Shown: piece after piece, positions 51,474 through 60,659 of the stretch
Layout of the letters: the number at the start of each line of letters is the position of its first letter
How positions within the stretch are numbered: the first letter of the stretch is position 1
NCBI GenBank assembly: GCA_963844845.1
Contig: CAWJPW010000003.1
Span: forward strand, 806,001 to 870,000
Reading direction: 5' to 3'
Origin: CAWJPW01 sp963844845
Lineage (GTDB): Bacteria; Acidobacteriota; Thermoanaerobaculia; Thermoanaerobaculales; Sulfomarinibacteraceae
DNA: 64,000 bases
Notes under the pieces: generated by a model
Seen by the model: only the letters and a program-made list of their open reading frames with translations
Told to the model about the DNA's origin: nothing
Database searches by the model: none
Position numbers and translations under genes: made by a program

Positions 51474-52834
51474 TGGTCGTGATGGTGGGGGTGGTCGTGC
51501 GAGCCGCTGCTGTGGCCTTTGGGGCTGCCCCAGCTGCTGCTGCCACCGGAGCAGTTGTTCTCACAGGAGTTGTTGAAGGAGTCGAGCTCGGAAGCATAGG
51601 TGGCGGCGACGGACTTCTGGCTCTTGTTGTCGAACGATGCGTGGAAGTCGAGGTTGCCCGACGGCAGCACCACGTCCTGCGAGCACAGCCACGCCTCGGC
51701 CGTGTCGATCATCGGGACGCCGCTGGCATTGCCGGTGTTGAGCCTGGCCGCGATGAGCTGGGCGAAGAACATCGAGAAGTCGGTGCCGTTGGGGCCCTTG
51801 GAGTAGCCGTCCCCGTTGAGGAACGCCTGGCCGTCCTCGGTTCCGCTGGCGCCGTCCTCGGTGATGACCTTGCCGCAGATCGTCACGCCCCGCCCCAGCC
51901 ACCCGTGGTTCTTGTAGAAGCCGATGGTACGCGTGCAGAGCTGCAGGGGGCCGTTGCTCATGTCGCCGTACTGGTAGATGTAAGGCGAGCCGTCCTTGTA
52001 CATGGGGTGGGGGCTGCCCGGGGTGTCCTGCGCATTGAGGAGGCTCTGCGTGTGGACCTCGCTGGCGTGGGTGGAGCCTGCCATGTCGCCGAAGCCGTTG
52101 GCGCGGATGGCGACGCCGGTGAAGAAGTCGCCGGGCGAGTTACCCATGTAGGTCGCCGGAATGTGATCGGTGATGGCCTGCATGTTGAGTTTGTAGAGCC
52201 CCGCCGGAGCGTCGGCGCCGTTGGGCGTGTTGGTCCACACGTATGCGCTCCCGGCGGCGGTGAAGGCGAGATCGGCGCCCTGCTCATGGATGGTCGTGCC
52301 ATTGGCCGAGTTGGCCACCGGGCCGATGGGAGTCGCCTCGGCGGTGTGGAGGTTCACGGTGTAGAAGAGGTCGGTATCCTGGGACGCTACGTAGAGGACT
52401 CCGGCGGGGGAGAACCCGGCGAGCACGATGCCGGTGAGCTTGTCGCCCCCGCTCATGACGTAGTTGACGTCGTGCCAGGTCTCGTGGGCGACATCGTAGT
52501 AGCCCATCATGCCGTTGCCCGTGTAGACGCTGCCCGGCGAGTACTTGTCGATCCCATAAATTCGGCTGCCGTCCGGTGTGCACGCGAGGGCGTCGATCTG
52601 GTTGAGGTAGATCGTGCCGTTGGCGAGAGGCGTAAGGTTGGCGTGATCGGTGACGGCATCGATCTCCACCGAGAAGAGGTACGACACGCCGTCGTCAGGC
52701 TTGGCGCTGTCGGAGAGGTACATGGTGTCCCCGGGGTTGGTGAGGGCGGCCGCGCCTCGCGGCAACGCGATGGTGAGCACGAGCGCGATGCCGAGTGCGG
52801 TGAGCAGGGTCGTACGGTTCGATGTGCGAAACAT
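51470..52834 (-). CDS. secreted protein with TIGFYKNH domain and His-rich C-terminus
   Basis: 454 aa, signal peptide MFRTSNRTTLLTALGIALVLTIALPRGAAA, SD GAAGGAG. Residues about 35-290 look like a repeated beta-structure (YLFSVEIDAVTDHANLTPL, IYLNQIDALACTPDGSRIYGID, VLYVASQDTDLFYTVNLHT), perhaps a propeller. Then LCTRTIGFYKNHGWLGRGVTICGK...MFFAQLIAARLNTGNASG, a module similar to the GFWKNHP-type segment of many surface proteins. The C-terminus is Ser/Gly-rich and ends SHDHPHHHDH, a likely metal-binding tail. The stop codon is formed by the CTAG of element B2. Confidence 0.8.
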   Translation of the reverse strand: MFRTSNRTTLLTALGIALVLTIALPRGAAALTNPGDTMYLSDSAKPDDGVSYLFSVEIDAVTDHANLTPLANGTIYLNQIDALACTPDGSRIYGIDKYSPGSVYTGNGMMGYYDVAHETWHDVNYVMSGGDKLTGIVLAGFSPAGVLYVASQDTDLFYTVNLHTAEATPIGPVANSANGTTIHEQGADLAFTAAGSAYVWTNTPNGADAPAGLYKLNMQAITDHIPATYMGNSPGDFFTGVAIRANGFGDMAGSTHASEVHTQSLLNAQDTPGSPHPMYKDGSPYIYQYGDMSNGPLQLCTRTIGFYKNHGWLGRGVTICGKVITEDGASGTEDGQAFLNGDGYSKGPNGTDFSMFFAQLIAARLNTGNASGVPMIDTAEAWLCSQDVVLPSGNLDFHASFDNKSQKSVAATYASELDSFNNSCENNCSGGSSSWGSPKGHSSGSHDHPHHHDH

Positions 52835-53060
52835 GTTGTCAGTCTCCTTCCACTTCAGTTCGTTGTTGTGTCGCAGGTATGGGTCCGAGCGGAGGTCGCC
52901 GTGGCCACGTTCGGGTGGATGCTGCCAGCCCGAGCAGCTGTGCACCACGGACGAGCTCCGATGCCAGAATCCAGAGACTCTTGGGGGCCCAGGGTGTTCG
53001 CGGGCCGAAGGGCGGCCAGGATCACCCCGCTCGAGCGCGTGCCGGTGGGGCGCCGGACCC

Positions 53061-53345
53061 TCACTGTGTCCTCCGGCCTTTTCCGCGCACCGCGCGGGTG
53101 AGCTGGGCCTTTGTTTCGGTCTGCCAGTCGTTCGCCTGTGACTCGAGAACCTCCGCGAGCCAGGCAAGGGCGGTGTGGATGCTGGTGAAGTGCCTCTCGT
53201 GGGCGCTTTGTAGCTCGAGGGCGTCGAGGCGGATGCTGGCCTTCTGGCCGCCCTCCCGAGGGTCCGCGATCAGCCGGATCAACACCGAGGTCGAGCGGCG
53301 CCGGCTTAAGGGCTCGGTCTCGGCAGGGAGTGGTCGCGTGTCCAT
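53061..53345 (-). CDS. small conserved-type protein next to the BTAD regulator
   Basis: 94 aa: STSVLIRLIADPREGGQKASIRLDALELQSAHERHFTSIHTALAWLAEVL. The shape (a short beta-rich segment followed by a helix ending the domain) is that of small proteins often found next to BTAD/AAA regulators. No signal peptide. It is divergent from the regulator gene. Moderate confidence that it is expressed. Confidence 0.5.
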   Translation of the reverse strand: MDTRPLPAETEPLSRRRSTSVLIRLIADPREGGQKASIRLDALELQSAHERHFTSIHTALAWLAEVLESQANDWQTETKAQLTRAVRGKGRRTQ

Positions 53346-53465
53346 AGATTATGAAGATAAGAATCAAGCGTCAGGAAAGCGTCAGGAGATTGCATCTCGA
53401 AAGCTTTTTCGCCGCGGCGATGCTTGAAATCCGAATCTGAACACCCTCTTGAGGCCTGGAAGCGG

Positions 53466-53471
53466 TACCAT
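53466..53471 (+). promoter_or_regulatory. candidate leaderless -10 box (TACCAT)
   Basis: TACCAT ends 7 nt before the ATG at 53479, matching the spacing at fmt and other genes here. No SD is visible. Confidence 0.45.
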
Positions 53472-53478
53472 TTTGGGC

Positions 53479-55794
53479 ATGGCTGATCTCGACGTGCGCC
53501 TGCTGGGGCGCTTCGAAGTCCGTGTCGGTGAACGGTTGGTGGGAGGCTTCGAGTCACGGAAGGTGCGCGCTCTTTTTGCCTACCTGGCGCTGGGAGATGA
53601 TCAGCTCGAGCCGAACAGGGCGCGGGTGGCAGCTCTGCTCTGGCCCGACCAGCCGGAGGCAGTTGGTCGCCGCAACCTGCGCCAGGCCCTTTACAACATT
53701 CGGCAGACACTGACGGGCGCAGGCCTACTCCAAGGCGCCGTGGTGAGCGAGGGCTCGGGTCGGTTGGCGTTGAACCCCGACATCGACCTGGCAGTGGACG
53801 TGCTTGATTTCGAGCGCCTCATGGCGCGGGGGTTGAATGGCGGAGGGGCTCCAGGCGCCGAGGCGCTCGCCCGCGCGCTCTCCATCTACCGGGGGGAGTT
53901 CCTCGATGGCCTCTACCTGGAGGATGGCCTGACCTTCGAGGAGTGGCTCCTGCTGCGGCGGGAGCGGCTACGGGACCTGGCCATCGATGGCGCGAGGGCA
54001 CTGGTGGCGAACCACCGTGAGCGGGGCGAGGACACACAGGCGGTCATCACGGTGCGTCGTTGGCTGGAGCTGGATCCGCTCTCTGAGGAGGGGCACCGTT
54101 CGCTGATGGAGCTGTATGCCCGCTCGGGCAGCCGCAGCCGGGCCCTCGCCCAGTACGAGAGCTGCGTGAGCCTTCTGCGGGTCGAGCTCGGCGTCGAGCC
54201 GATGGCGGAGACGAAGGAGCTGCTCGAGGCGATTCTCGCGGAAGAGGTCGCACAGGCTGGAGGTATCCAGCCCGTCGGCGACTCACGGCCAGCCATTCCG
54301 CTGGTGGGGAGGCGACAGGAGTACGCCTGCCTCCGCGAGAGCTGGCGGCGGGTGGACGGAGAGGGGGGCCGCATCGTCGTGGTGCAGGGTGAGGCCGGCA
54401 TCGGGAAGACACGGCTGGTGAAGACCTTCATCCATGGCGTGGCGGCCACCGACCAGGCGTGCGTCCTGTTCGGGGGTTCCTTTCGAGGCGGGTGCGTGCC
54501 GGCCACCCTTGGAATGCTCGCAGACATCTTTCGCTCCGCTCGCGGCTGCGACCCGACGACATGGAGCGCGCTGCTCGACGGCGATCCTGCGCTGAAACGC
54601 TATGTGAGCGCGCTCCTGGACGGAGGTTCCTCCGGAGGAATGGTCGGGCGGGACGCGGAGCAGGGTGGAGGACCGTGGGGGCCGGGCTGGGCGCTCTCGA
54701 CGCTGGTGCAGAAGTGGCCCGAGGTCTGCCGCCATCGTCACGATGGAGACCACCGTCTGATCCTTCTGCTCGAAAACCTGCATTGGGCCGACGACTCCAC
54801 TCTCGAGGCCATCCGTGGGCTGGCGAGTTGCCTCGCCGACACGCGGGTGTGGGTGGTGTGTACCCTCGACGTGGGTGTCAGGACGCTGACCGCCGAGGAG
54901 CTCGCCGGTGCCCAAGCGCGCTCGCGTGTCGACATCTTGCGGGTCGAACGCCTGGAGGATGCGGCGGTCCGCGAGGTGGGCGAGGCACTGGTTGCCGCGA
55001 GCGAGGCGGAGGAGGTAAGCGACTTCGTCGCAGCACGGAGCGCGGGCCTGCCCCTTGCAGCCGCGGAGCTGCTGAATCTGCTGTGCGACGAAGGACTGCT
55101 GGTGAGTGCCAACACCTCCTGGCGACTTGCAGGACGCCTCGCCGACGGTCCGCCCGACGAGCTGGGCTCGCTGGACGAGGTGCTCGCGAGGAGGATCGCC
55201 GCGCTGTACGGTTCGTCACGCCGGGTGGCGGTGGCGGCCAGCGTGATGGGCCAGCTCTTCGACGTGACGACCCTCGCGGCGGTGGTCAACGAGTCCCTGG
55301 CCGTGCTGGAGCCGGTGCTGTACGAGCTCCTCCAGCGCGGGTTCGTACGCTTCCTGCCCACCTACTGGTTCGAGAGTCGCCGCGAACGGGACCTCGTGCT
55401 GTGGGGCAGGGGCGCGCGGCGAGGGGTCTTTCAGTTGGGCAGCAACGGGCTGGCCGGCGCCCTCGTGCAGTCGATTCCCTGGGAGCGTCGGGTCGTTCTC
55501 CATCGTCGCATCGCCGATGTGCTGGCGGCGGCAGGTCCCGGGTCGGATGGCACCGGGCACGCCGAGGCAGTGGCCGGCCACCTGATCGCGGCGGGGGAAG
55601 AGGAGCGCGCTCTCCCGTGGATCGCGCGAGCGTGCGAGCGGGCTCTCGCCCTCGGGGCGTTCGCGTCGGCTGCCGCCGCGGCCGAGCTCGGTCTCGGGCT
55701 CTGCGCTGGCGTCGAGCCTGCCGAGCCGCGCTGGAGGGCGACCTTCACTGAGGCTGCAGCAGCCCGGAGCAGTGGCGCACACGGTCGAGGGTGA
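53479..55794 (+). CDS. BTAD (SARP-like) transcriptional regulator with AAA ATPase domain
   Basis: 771 aa. Residues 1-95: OmpR-type winged helix (LDVRLLGRFEVRVGERLVGG...RKVRALFAYLAL...NLRQALYNIRQTL). About 97-245: BTAD helical domain (ALSIYRGEFLDGLYLEDGLTFEEWLLLRRERLRDLA...RWLELDPLSEEGHRSLMELYARSG). About 285 on: STAND/AAA ATPase with Walker A VQGEAGIGKTRL and Walker B LILLLENLHWADD. The long C-terminal TPR region typical of 1000-aa relatives is nearly absent; the protein ends shortly after the ATPase (AAARSSGAHGRG), so a truncation is possible. It lies 67 bp upstream of the fusion gene. Confidence 0.88.
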   Translation: MADLDVRLLGRFEVRVGERLVGGFESRKVRALFAYLALGDDQLEPNRARVAALLWPDQPEAVGRRNLRQALYNIRQTLTGAGLLQGAVVSEGSGRLALNPDIDLAVDVLDFERLMARGLNGGGAPGAEALARALSIYRGEFLDGLYLEDGLTFEEWLLLRRERLRDLAIDGARALVANHRERGEDTQAVITVRRWLELDPLSEEGHRSLMELYARSGSRSRALAQYESCVSLLRVELGVEPMAETKELLEAILAEEVAQAGGIQPVGDSRPAIPLVGRRQEYACLRESWRRVDGEGGRIVVVQGEAGIGKTRLVKTFIHGVAATDQACVLFGGSFRGGCVPATLGMLADIFRSARGCDPTTWSALLDGDPALKRYVSALLDGGSSGGMVGRDAEQGGGPWGPGWALSTLVQKWPEVCRHRHDGDHRLILLLENLHWADDSTLEAIRGLASCLADTRVWVVCTLDVGVRTLTAEELAGAQARSRVDILRVERLEDAAVREVGEALVAASEAEEVSDFVAARSAGLPLAAAELLNLLCDEGLLVSANTSWRLAGRLADGPPDELGSLDEVLARRIAALYGSSRRVAVAASVMGQLFDVTTLAAVVNESLAVLEPVLYELLQRGFVRFLPTYWFESRRERDLVLWGRGARRGVFQLGSNGLAGALVQSIPWERRVVLHRRIADVLAAAGPGSDGTGHAEAVAGHLIAAGEEERALPWIARACERALALGAFASAAAAAELGLGLCAGVEPAEPRWRATFTEAAAARSSGAHGRG

Positions 55795-55861
55795 TCCGGA
55801 GGGAGGGCGGAGCGGTCCGTGAGGCCGGCGCCCGACCGACGAGAAGGAGGCAACCGAGGAG

Positions 55862-57961
55862 ATGCAGACACGACCCCTGATCGTCGCAGGTATGCATCGG
55901 TCGGGCACCTCCCTCGTGGCCTCGTTGTGTGTGGCCTTCGGAGTGGACATGGGTGCGGAGCTGCTGCGGCCCGACGCCAATAACCCCACCGGCTACTTTG
56001 AAGACATCGACTTCATGGGCTTCAACGGGAGGCTCCTGGAGGCCTGCACCCGATCGGGCGATGGTGGCCACCGCGATTGGGGCTGGACCGAGTCCGAGGA
56101 GCTGGATCTCACCCCCTTGGCCGGCGCCGGAGCGGAAGCGGCGGCGCTCGTGGCGGCCCGCGCCGGGAAAGGACTTCCCTGGGGGTGGAAGGACCCGCGG
56201 ACGACGTTGCTGCTCGACTTCTGGGATTCGGTGGCGCACGGCGAGGCCCGATTCATTTTCGTCTACCGCAACCCCTGGGACGTGGCCGATTCGATGCAGC
56301 GCCTGGCCGCGCCGGTGTTCCTCGAGCACCCCGAGTATGCGTACCGGATATGGGCCTTCTACAACCGGCGTCTGCTCGATTTCGCTCGTCGCCACCGCGA
56401 GCGCTCGGCCCTGGTGTCGGCGACCGCTCTCGTCGAGCGGCCGCGTGAGGTCGCCGCCGTGCTCAAGGAGCGGCTCGGGATGACTCTGGGGGACGCCGGG
56501 AGTCTCCCCGTCATCCACCGGGAGCGGCTGCGTACGCTGCCCGAGGACGACCCGCTCGTCGCCCTCGTCGCCGCCACGTCGCCGGATTGTGTGGAGCTGC
56601 TTTGTGCCCTGGACAAGGAAGCCGACCTTACAGCACAGCTCCCCCGCGGCGACCGCGCCGGGGCTTCGGTACAGCCAAAGGTGGAGGGTCGCGATGCGCT
56701 CTCGGTGGTGATTCCCTGCTGCAACCACGGGCAGTTGCTCATCGAGGCCGTGGCCAGCGTGGAGCGGGCCGCCCACGGCAGTCGCCTCGCCATCGTCAAC
56801 GACGGCTCGACGCAAGCCCGCACGCTCGAGGTGCTGGACGTGCTCCGTCACCGCGGCTACGTGGTGATCGACCAGCCCAACCGGGGTCTGAGCGCCGCGC
56901 GAAACGCAGGAATCGGCGCGCTCGGCGGCCGCTATCTCCTCCCTCTGGACGCCGACAACCGGCTGCGGCCGGGCTTCGTCGATGCAGCGTTGTCGGTTCT
57001 CGCGGCCGACGCCGGGGTGGGCGTGGTCTATGGCGACTGGTGGGAGTTCGGGATGCGCAACGGCCTGCGCATGGCGCCGGAGTACGACCCGGAGCGCATC
57101 CTCTGGTCCAACTTCATCGACGCCTGTGCGGTGATGCGCTGGGAGGTGTGGGAGTGGCTCGGCGGGTATGACGAGAGCATGGTGACGTGGGAAGACTGGG
57201 ACCTCTGGATCCGTGCCAGCGTTGCCGGTTGGCGGTTCCACAAGCTGCCGGGCGTCACGTTCGACTATCGAGTGCGGCCTGGCTCGCTGATCTCCGAGAC
57301 GGACGCGCCGGAGATCGCCGAGGCTCTCGTCGCGCGGGTCGTCGAGAAGAACCGCGAGCTCTACCTCCGCAAGCTGCGTGAGCGGGTGGAGCTCATCACG
57401 TGGTGGCCTCTCGGCCTCGAGCGGGGACGCGCCACGGCCGAGGCCCGGGCCTCGGCCGGCGAGGATGAGCTGCAGGTCGAGCGTGCCGCGTCCGAGGACC
57501 TGAGAGCCGATGTTGAGAGGCTCAAGGAGGGCATCGCCGGGCTCGAAGCCGAGGTCGCCCGTTGGCAGGCCGAGAGGGAGGAGTGGCGGCAGAAGAGTAT
57601 CGCCACCGCGGCGGAGCTGGTGGAGGCTCAGCGGGAGCGTGATGCTGAAGTGGCAACTAGCGTGGTCGTGAAGGCTGAGCGGGACGCGGCGCGAAGCCAG
57701 CTCGAGTTCCTGAGTGCTGAGCGGGATGCTGCCCGAAGTCAGCTCGCGCTGGTGATCGCCGAGCGGGACGCGGCCCGCAGCGGGCTCGAGGCGGCGGAGC
57801 GTCATGCCGAGCACCGGGCCGCAGAGCTCGGGCGCATCACCAGCACGCGCGGTTGGGCCGTGCTGAGCTGGTACTGGCGGCTCGCCGAGCGGGTCGGGCG
57901 GTTCCTGCGGCGCGGTCGAAGGCGGCACGAAGAACCGGAGATCCGCAACCCGGCGCCGTGA
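55862..57961 (+). CDS. sulfotransferase - family 2 glycosyltransferase fusion with coiled-coil C-terminus
   Basis: 699 aa, SD GAGGAG. Residues about 1-215: PAPS-type sulfotransferase fold (LIVAGMHRSGTSLVASLCVAFGV as the 5'-phosphosulfate loop, FIFVYRNPWDVADSM as the 3'-phosphate loop). About 275-500: GT-A glycosyltransferase (LSVVIPCCNHGQLLIEAVASV, IVNDGST, NRGLSAARNAGIGALGGRYLLPLDADN with DxD, WEDWDLWIR). About 530-670: coiled coil with near-identical units AERDAARSQLEFLS / AERDAARSQLALVI / AERDAARSGLEAAE. It probably modifies a surface polysaccharide; both activities in one chain suggest glycosylation plus sulfation. Confidence 0.88.
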   Translation: MQTRPLIVAGMHRSGTSLVASLCVAFGVDMGAELLRPDANNPTGYFEDIDFMGFNGRLLEACTRSGDGGHRDWGWTESEELDLTPLAGAGAEAAALVAARAGKGLPWGWKDPRTTLLLDFWDSVAHGEARFIFVYRNPWDVADSMQRLAAPVFLEHPEYAYRIWAFYNRRLLDFARRHRERSALVSATALVERPREVAAVLKERLGMTLGDAGSLPVIHRERLRTLPEDDPLVALVAATSPDCVELLCALDKEADLTAQLPRGDRAGASVQPKVEGRDALSVVIPCCNHGQLLIEAVASVERAAHGSRLAIVNDGSTQARTLEVLDVLRHRGYVVIDQPNRGLSAARNAGIGALGGRYLLPLDADNRLRPGFVDAALSVLAADAGVGVVYGDWWEFGMRNGLRMAPEYDPERILWSNFIDACAVMRWEVWEWLGGYDESMVTWEDWDLWIRASVAGWRFHKLPGVTFDYRVRPGSLISETDAPEIAEALVARVVEKNRELYLRKLRERVELITWWPLGLERGRATAEARASAGEDELQVERAASEDLRADVERLKEGIAGLEAEVARWQAEREEWRQKSIATAAELVEAQRERDAEVATSVVVKAERDAARSQLEFLSAERDAARSQLALVIAERDAARSGLEAAERHAEHRAAELGRITSTRGWAVLSWYWRLAERVGRFLRRGRRRHEEPEIRNPAP

Positions 57962-58057
57962 CCCCGCGCGGCGGGTGCAAGCCGACGCCGGCGGCTCTCG
58001 GGGCTGCAGTGACAGACGACGAGGGCGCCGGCAGCGGCTCCGGGCCCGCGGTGGGCC

Positions 58058-59644
58058 CTACTTCTCTTCCTCCCGCGGCATCGGCTTGCGCGGCAGCGGT
58101 TCGTCGCGCATCGCCGTGTCATAGAGGAACGACGCGAGGATGACCGCCGCCTGGCGGAGGTCGTCCTGCTGGACCCGGTCGAAGACGTCCATCTCGGTGT
58201 GGTGGGTGCGGGCCATGTAGTCGAGGGGGTCCTGGATGAACTGGAAGGCCGGGATGCCGACCTGGTCGAACGGCACGTGGTCGGTGCCCCCCACCGCGGC
58301 GGGGGAGACGGTGACGGCGCCGAGGTCGGCAAAGGGCGCCAGCCAGGCGGCGAAGATGGGGGCCACGGCGGCGTTCTCCTGGGTGTAGATGCCGCGGATG
58401 CGGCCGGCGCCGTAGTCGAGGTTGAAGTAGGCCGACAGGGTGGCGTGCTCCGGCTCGAGCTTGAGCGGGCCCCGCTCGGTGCGCAGGAAGGCGGGGAGCG
58501 CCGCCTGCTCGGGGTCGGTGGGCTCGGGGCGGCGCGCCAGGTGGTCGGCGACCCAGGCCGACGAGCCCAGGTAGCCCTGCTCCTCGCCGTCCCACAGGGC
58601 GGCGCGGATGGTGCGCCGCGGCTTCACGCTCAGCGCCTTCAGGATGCGCATGGCCTCCATCACAACGGCGCACGAGGCGGCGTTGTCGGTGGCGCCGGTG
58701 CCCGCGTGCCAGGAGTCCAGGTGGGCGCCCGCCATCACCGCCTGGTCGGCGAGGTCGGCGCCTTGGATCTCGGCCAGCGTGTCGATGCCCTGGGCGCCGT
58801 CGACGAAGCGGGCGTCGACGGTGAGCTCCAGCTCCACCGGCTCGCCCAGCTCGAGAAGGCGGCTCAGGGTGTTGTAGTGCTCCGCCGCCATCACCAGCTG
58901 GGTGACGCCGGGGTCGTCGCCGTCATGCCAGGCGTGGCTCCCGGTCACCTGTACCAGGCCGCCGTCGTGGGGGCTGAGCTTCACGGTGGCGAGGACCCCC
59001 TCAGAGCGCAGGAACTCGGCGAGCAGCGGCCGGAAGGCGAGCTCCTTGCGAGCCCGCTCGCGCCAGTTGCCGTGGTGGCGGTCGCCGAGGTCCAGCTGCC
59101 GCATATCGGCCAGCTCGTCGGCGCCGTAGCGGTGAAAGGGCGCCTCTTTGGGGGGCTCGAGCGCGCGCGGCTCGTCGAGGAGGACGACGGCGCCGGCGAG
59201 TTTGCCGCGCTGCGCGTCCAGATCGTCCTCGCTGGCGAGGTTGGCGCGCACCACCCGGCCGCGCACGGTGCCGCCGGTGCCCGGGGTCCACGCCACCGGG
59301 TAGGCCAGCAGCGGCGCCTGGCGCGGCGTCACCAGGTCGACCTCGCAACGGCTGAAGGTCCAGCCGCGGCCGAAGGGGCGCTCATCGAGATGAGCGTTGA
59401 CGAGGCCCCAGCCGGCCATGGTGTCGCGCGCCCACCCGGCCGCCTCGCGCAGTGCGGGAGAGCCGGTGAGGCGGGGGCCGACGACCTCGGTGAGGTGCTC
59501 CAGCAGCTCACTGACCTGGGAGTGGTGGAGACCCTCGACGCGGATCCGATTGACCATGTCGAGGTCTACCGGCTCGCCGGCGCAGACCAGCAGCGGCACG
59601 GTCACGAGAAGGGCGCAGAGGACCACGGGAAGGCGTCGGAACAT
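58058..59644 (-). CDS. secreted M28 family metallopeptidase
   Basis: 528 aa from ATG 59644 (SD AAGGAG); signal peptide RLPVVLCALLVTVPLLVCAGE. An N-terminal part, then a PA-like inserted domain (VRGRVVRANLASEDDLDAQRGKLAGAVVLLDEP), then the M28 di-zinc aminopeptidase domain: AGAHLDSWHAGTGATDNAASCAVVMEAMR (His, Asp), WDGEEQGYLGSSAW (catalytic Glu pair), GGTDHVPFDQVGIPAF (His). Complete ligand set, so likely an active extracytoplasmic aminopeptidase or carboxypeptidase. Confidence 0.92.
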   Translation of the reverse strand: MFRRLPVVLCALLVTVPLLVCAGEPVDLDMVNRIRVEGLHHSQVSELLEHLTEVVGPRLTGSPALREAAGWARDTMAGWGLVNAHLDERPFGRGWTFSRCEVDLVTPRQAPLLAYPVAWTPGTGGTVRGRVVRANLASEDDLDAQRGKLAGAVVLLDEPRALEPPKEAPFHRYGADELADMRQLDLGDRHHGNWRERARKELAFRPLLAEFLRSEGVLATVKLSPHDGGLVQVTGSHAWHDGDDPGVTQLVMAAEHYNTLSRLLELGEPVELELTVDARFVDGAQGIDTLAEIQGADLADQAVMAGAHLDSWHAGTGATDNAASCAVVMEAMRILKALSVKPRRTIRAALWDGEEQGYLGSSAWVADHLARRPEPTDPEQAALPAFLRTERGPLKLEPEHATLSAYFNLDYGAGRIRGIYTQENAAVAPIFAAWLAPFADLGAVTVSPAAVGGTDHVPFDQVGIPAFQFIQDPLDYMARTHHTEMDVFDRVQQDDLRQAAVILASFLYDTAMRDEPLPRKPMPREEEK

Positions 59645-59770
59645 GGCAGGCTCCTTGGGCAGATCGGCGGTTGGCGGGGCGTGGGCCCCGAACGTCTCCA
59701 TAGTCTACGACGTTCCCACCGGGCGGTTGCGGGAATAGCCGGGGTCCGGACGGTCATTGTGGGGCGATGA

Positions 59771-60622
59771 ATGAGTACGGGTCGCGTCTTTTTCGTCATG
59801 GCCGCCGTCGCGGTTCTTGCCGCGTCGGCGGGCGCCGCGGCACAGGTGCAGCCCCAGGTGCGGGCGGAGCTGGTCGCCGACGCGGCCCGGCTGGTGCCGG
59901 GAAGCGTCGTGCACGTGGGCGTGCGGCTCGAGATTGCGCCGGGGTGGCACGTCTACTGGCGCAACCCCGGGAACGCGGGCCTTGCCACCGCCGTCGAGGT
60001 CGAGGCGCCTGAGGGCCTCACACCCGGGGCGCTCGAGTGGCCGGCACCGGCGGAGTTCGATCAGCCCGGCGGCATCGTGGGCTACGGCTACGAGAATGAG
60101 GTGCTGCTGGCGCGGCCCCTCACGGTGTCGGCGTCGGCACCCCCGGCGGCTGCACCGGTCACGGTGCGGGCGTCGTGGCTAGCCTGCCGCGAGCGCTGTG
60201 TGCTGGGCGACGCCACGCTGCGGGCAAGTCTGCCGGTTCCCGACGCCGAAGCGGCGCGGGCTCGTGCTCTGCTCAAGCAGTGGCGGCGACGCCTCCCGGC
60301 CCCGGCCGCGGCGGGTCCGCGGGCGACGGTGCGCGGCGGGTTGGGGAGTGGTGGACAGGAAGGCGCGGTGACGATGTGGCTGCAGTGGCGCCGTCCGCCG
60401 GGGGAGGTGTCGTGGTTCCCGGCCCCGACTGAGGGCCTCGAGATCCGCGATGTGCGGGTGAGGACCCGCGGCGACCGTACGCGCATCGACTTCACGGCGG
60501 CGCCGCGGGCCGGCCAGGGCACGCCGGAGGCGGTGCTCGCCAGCGTGGTGGTGGCGAGGGGACGTGGTAGGGAGAGCGAGGGCTTTGCGCTGCCGGTGCC
60601 GCTCACGGCTACCGGTGGTTGA
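59771..60622 (+). CDS. DsbD N-terminal-domain-like periplasmic protein
   Basis: 283 aa, signal peptide (VFFVMAAVAVLAASAGAAAQ). It resembles the DsbD N-terminal domain (DsbD_N type): VHVGVRLEIAPGWHVYWRNPGNAGLATAVEVEAP, WPAPAEFDQPGGIVGYGYENEVLL, and the Cys pair in ASWLACRERCVLGDATL. The membrane-embedded DsbD core and the thioredoxin C-terminus are absent; the separate redoxin gene directly downstream could substitute for part of that relay. Likely works in thiol-disulfide exchange for cytochrome c biogenesis with the ccm genes that follow. Confidence 0.85.
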   Translation: MSTGRVFFVMAAVAVLAASAGAAAQVQPQVRAELVADAARLVPGSVVHVGVRLEIAPGWHVYWRNPGNAGLATAVEVEAPEGLTPGALEWPAPAEFDQPGGIVGYGYENEVLLARPLTVSASAPPAAAPVTVRASWLACRERCVLGDATLRASLPVPDAEAARARALLKQWRRRLPAPAAAGPRATVRGGLGSGGQEGAVTMWLQWRRPPGEVSWFPAPTEGLEIRDVRVRTRGDRTRIDFTAAPRAGQGTPEAVLASVVVARGRGRESEGFALPVPLTATGG

Positions 60623-60659
60623 CGGTGCGGTCACCCAGGCCGCGCGAGGGGAGGACTCG

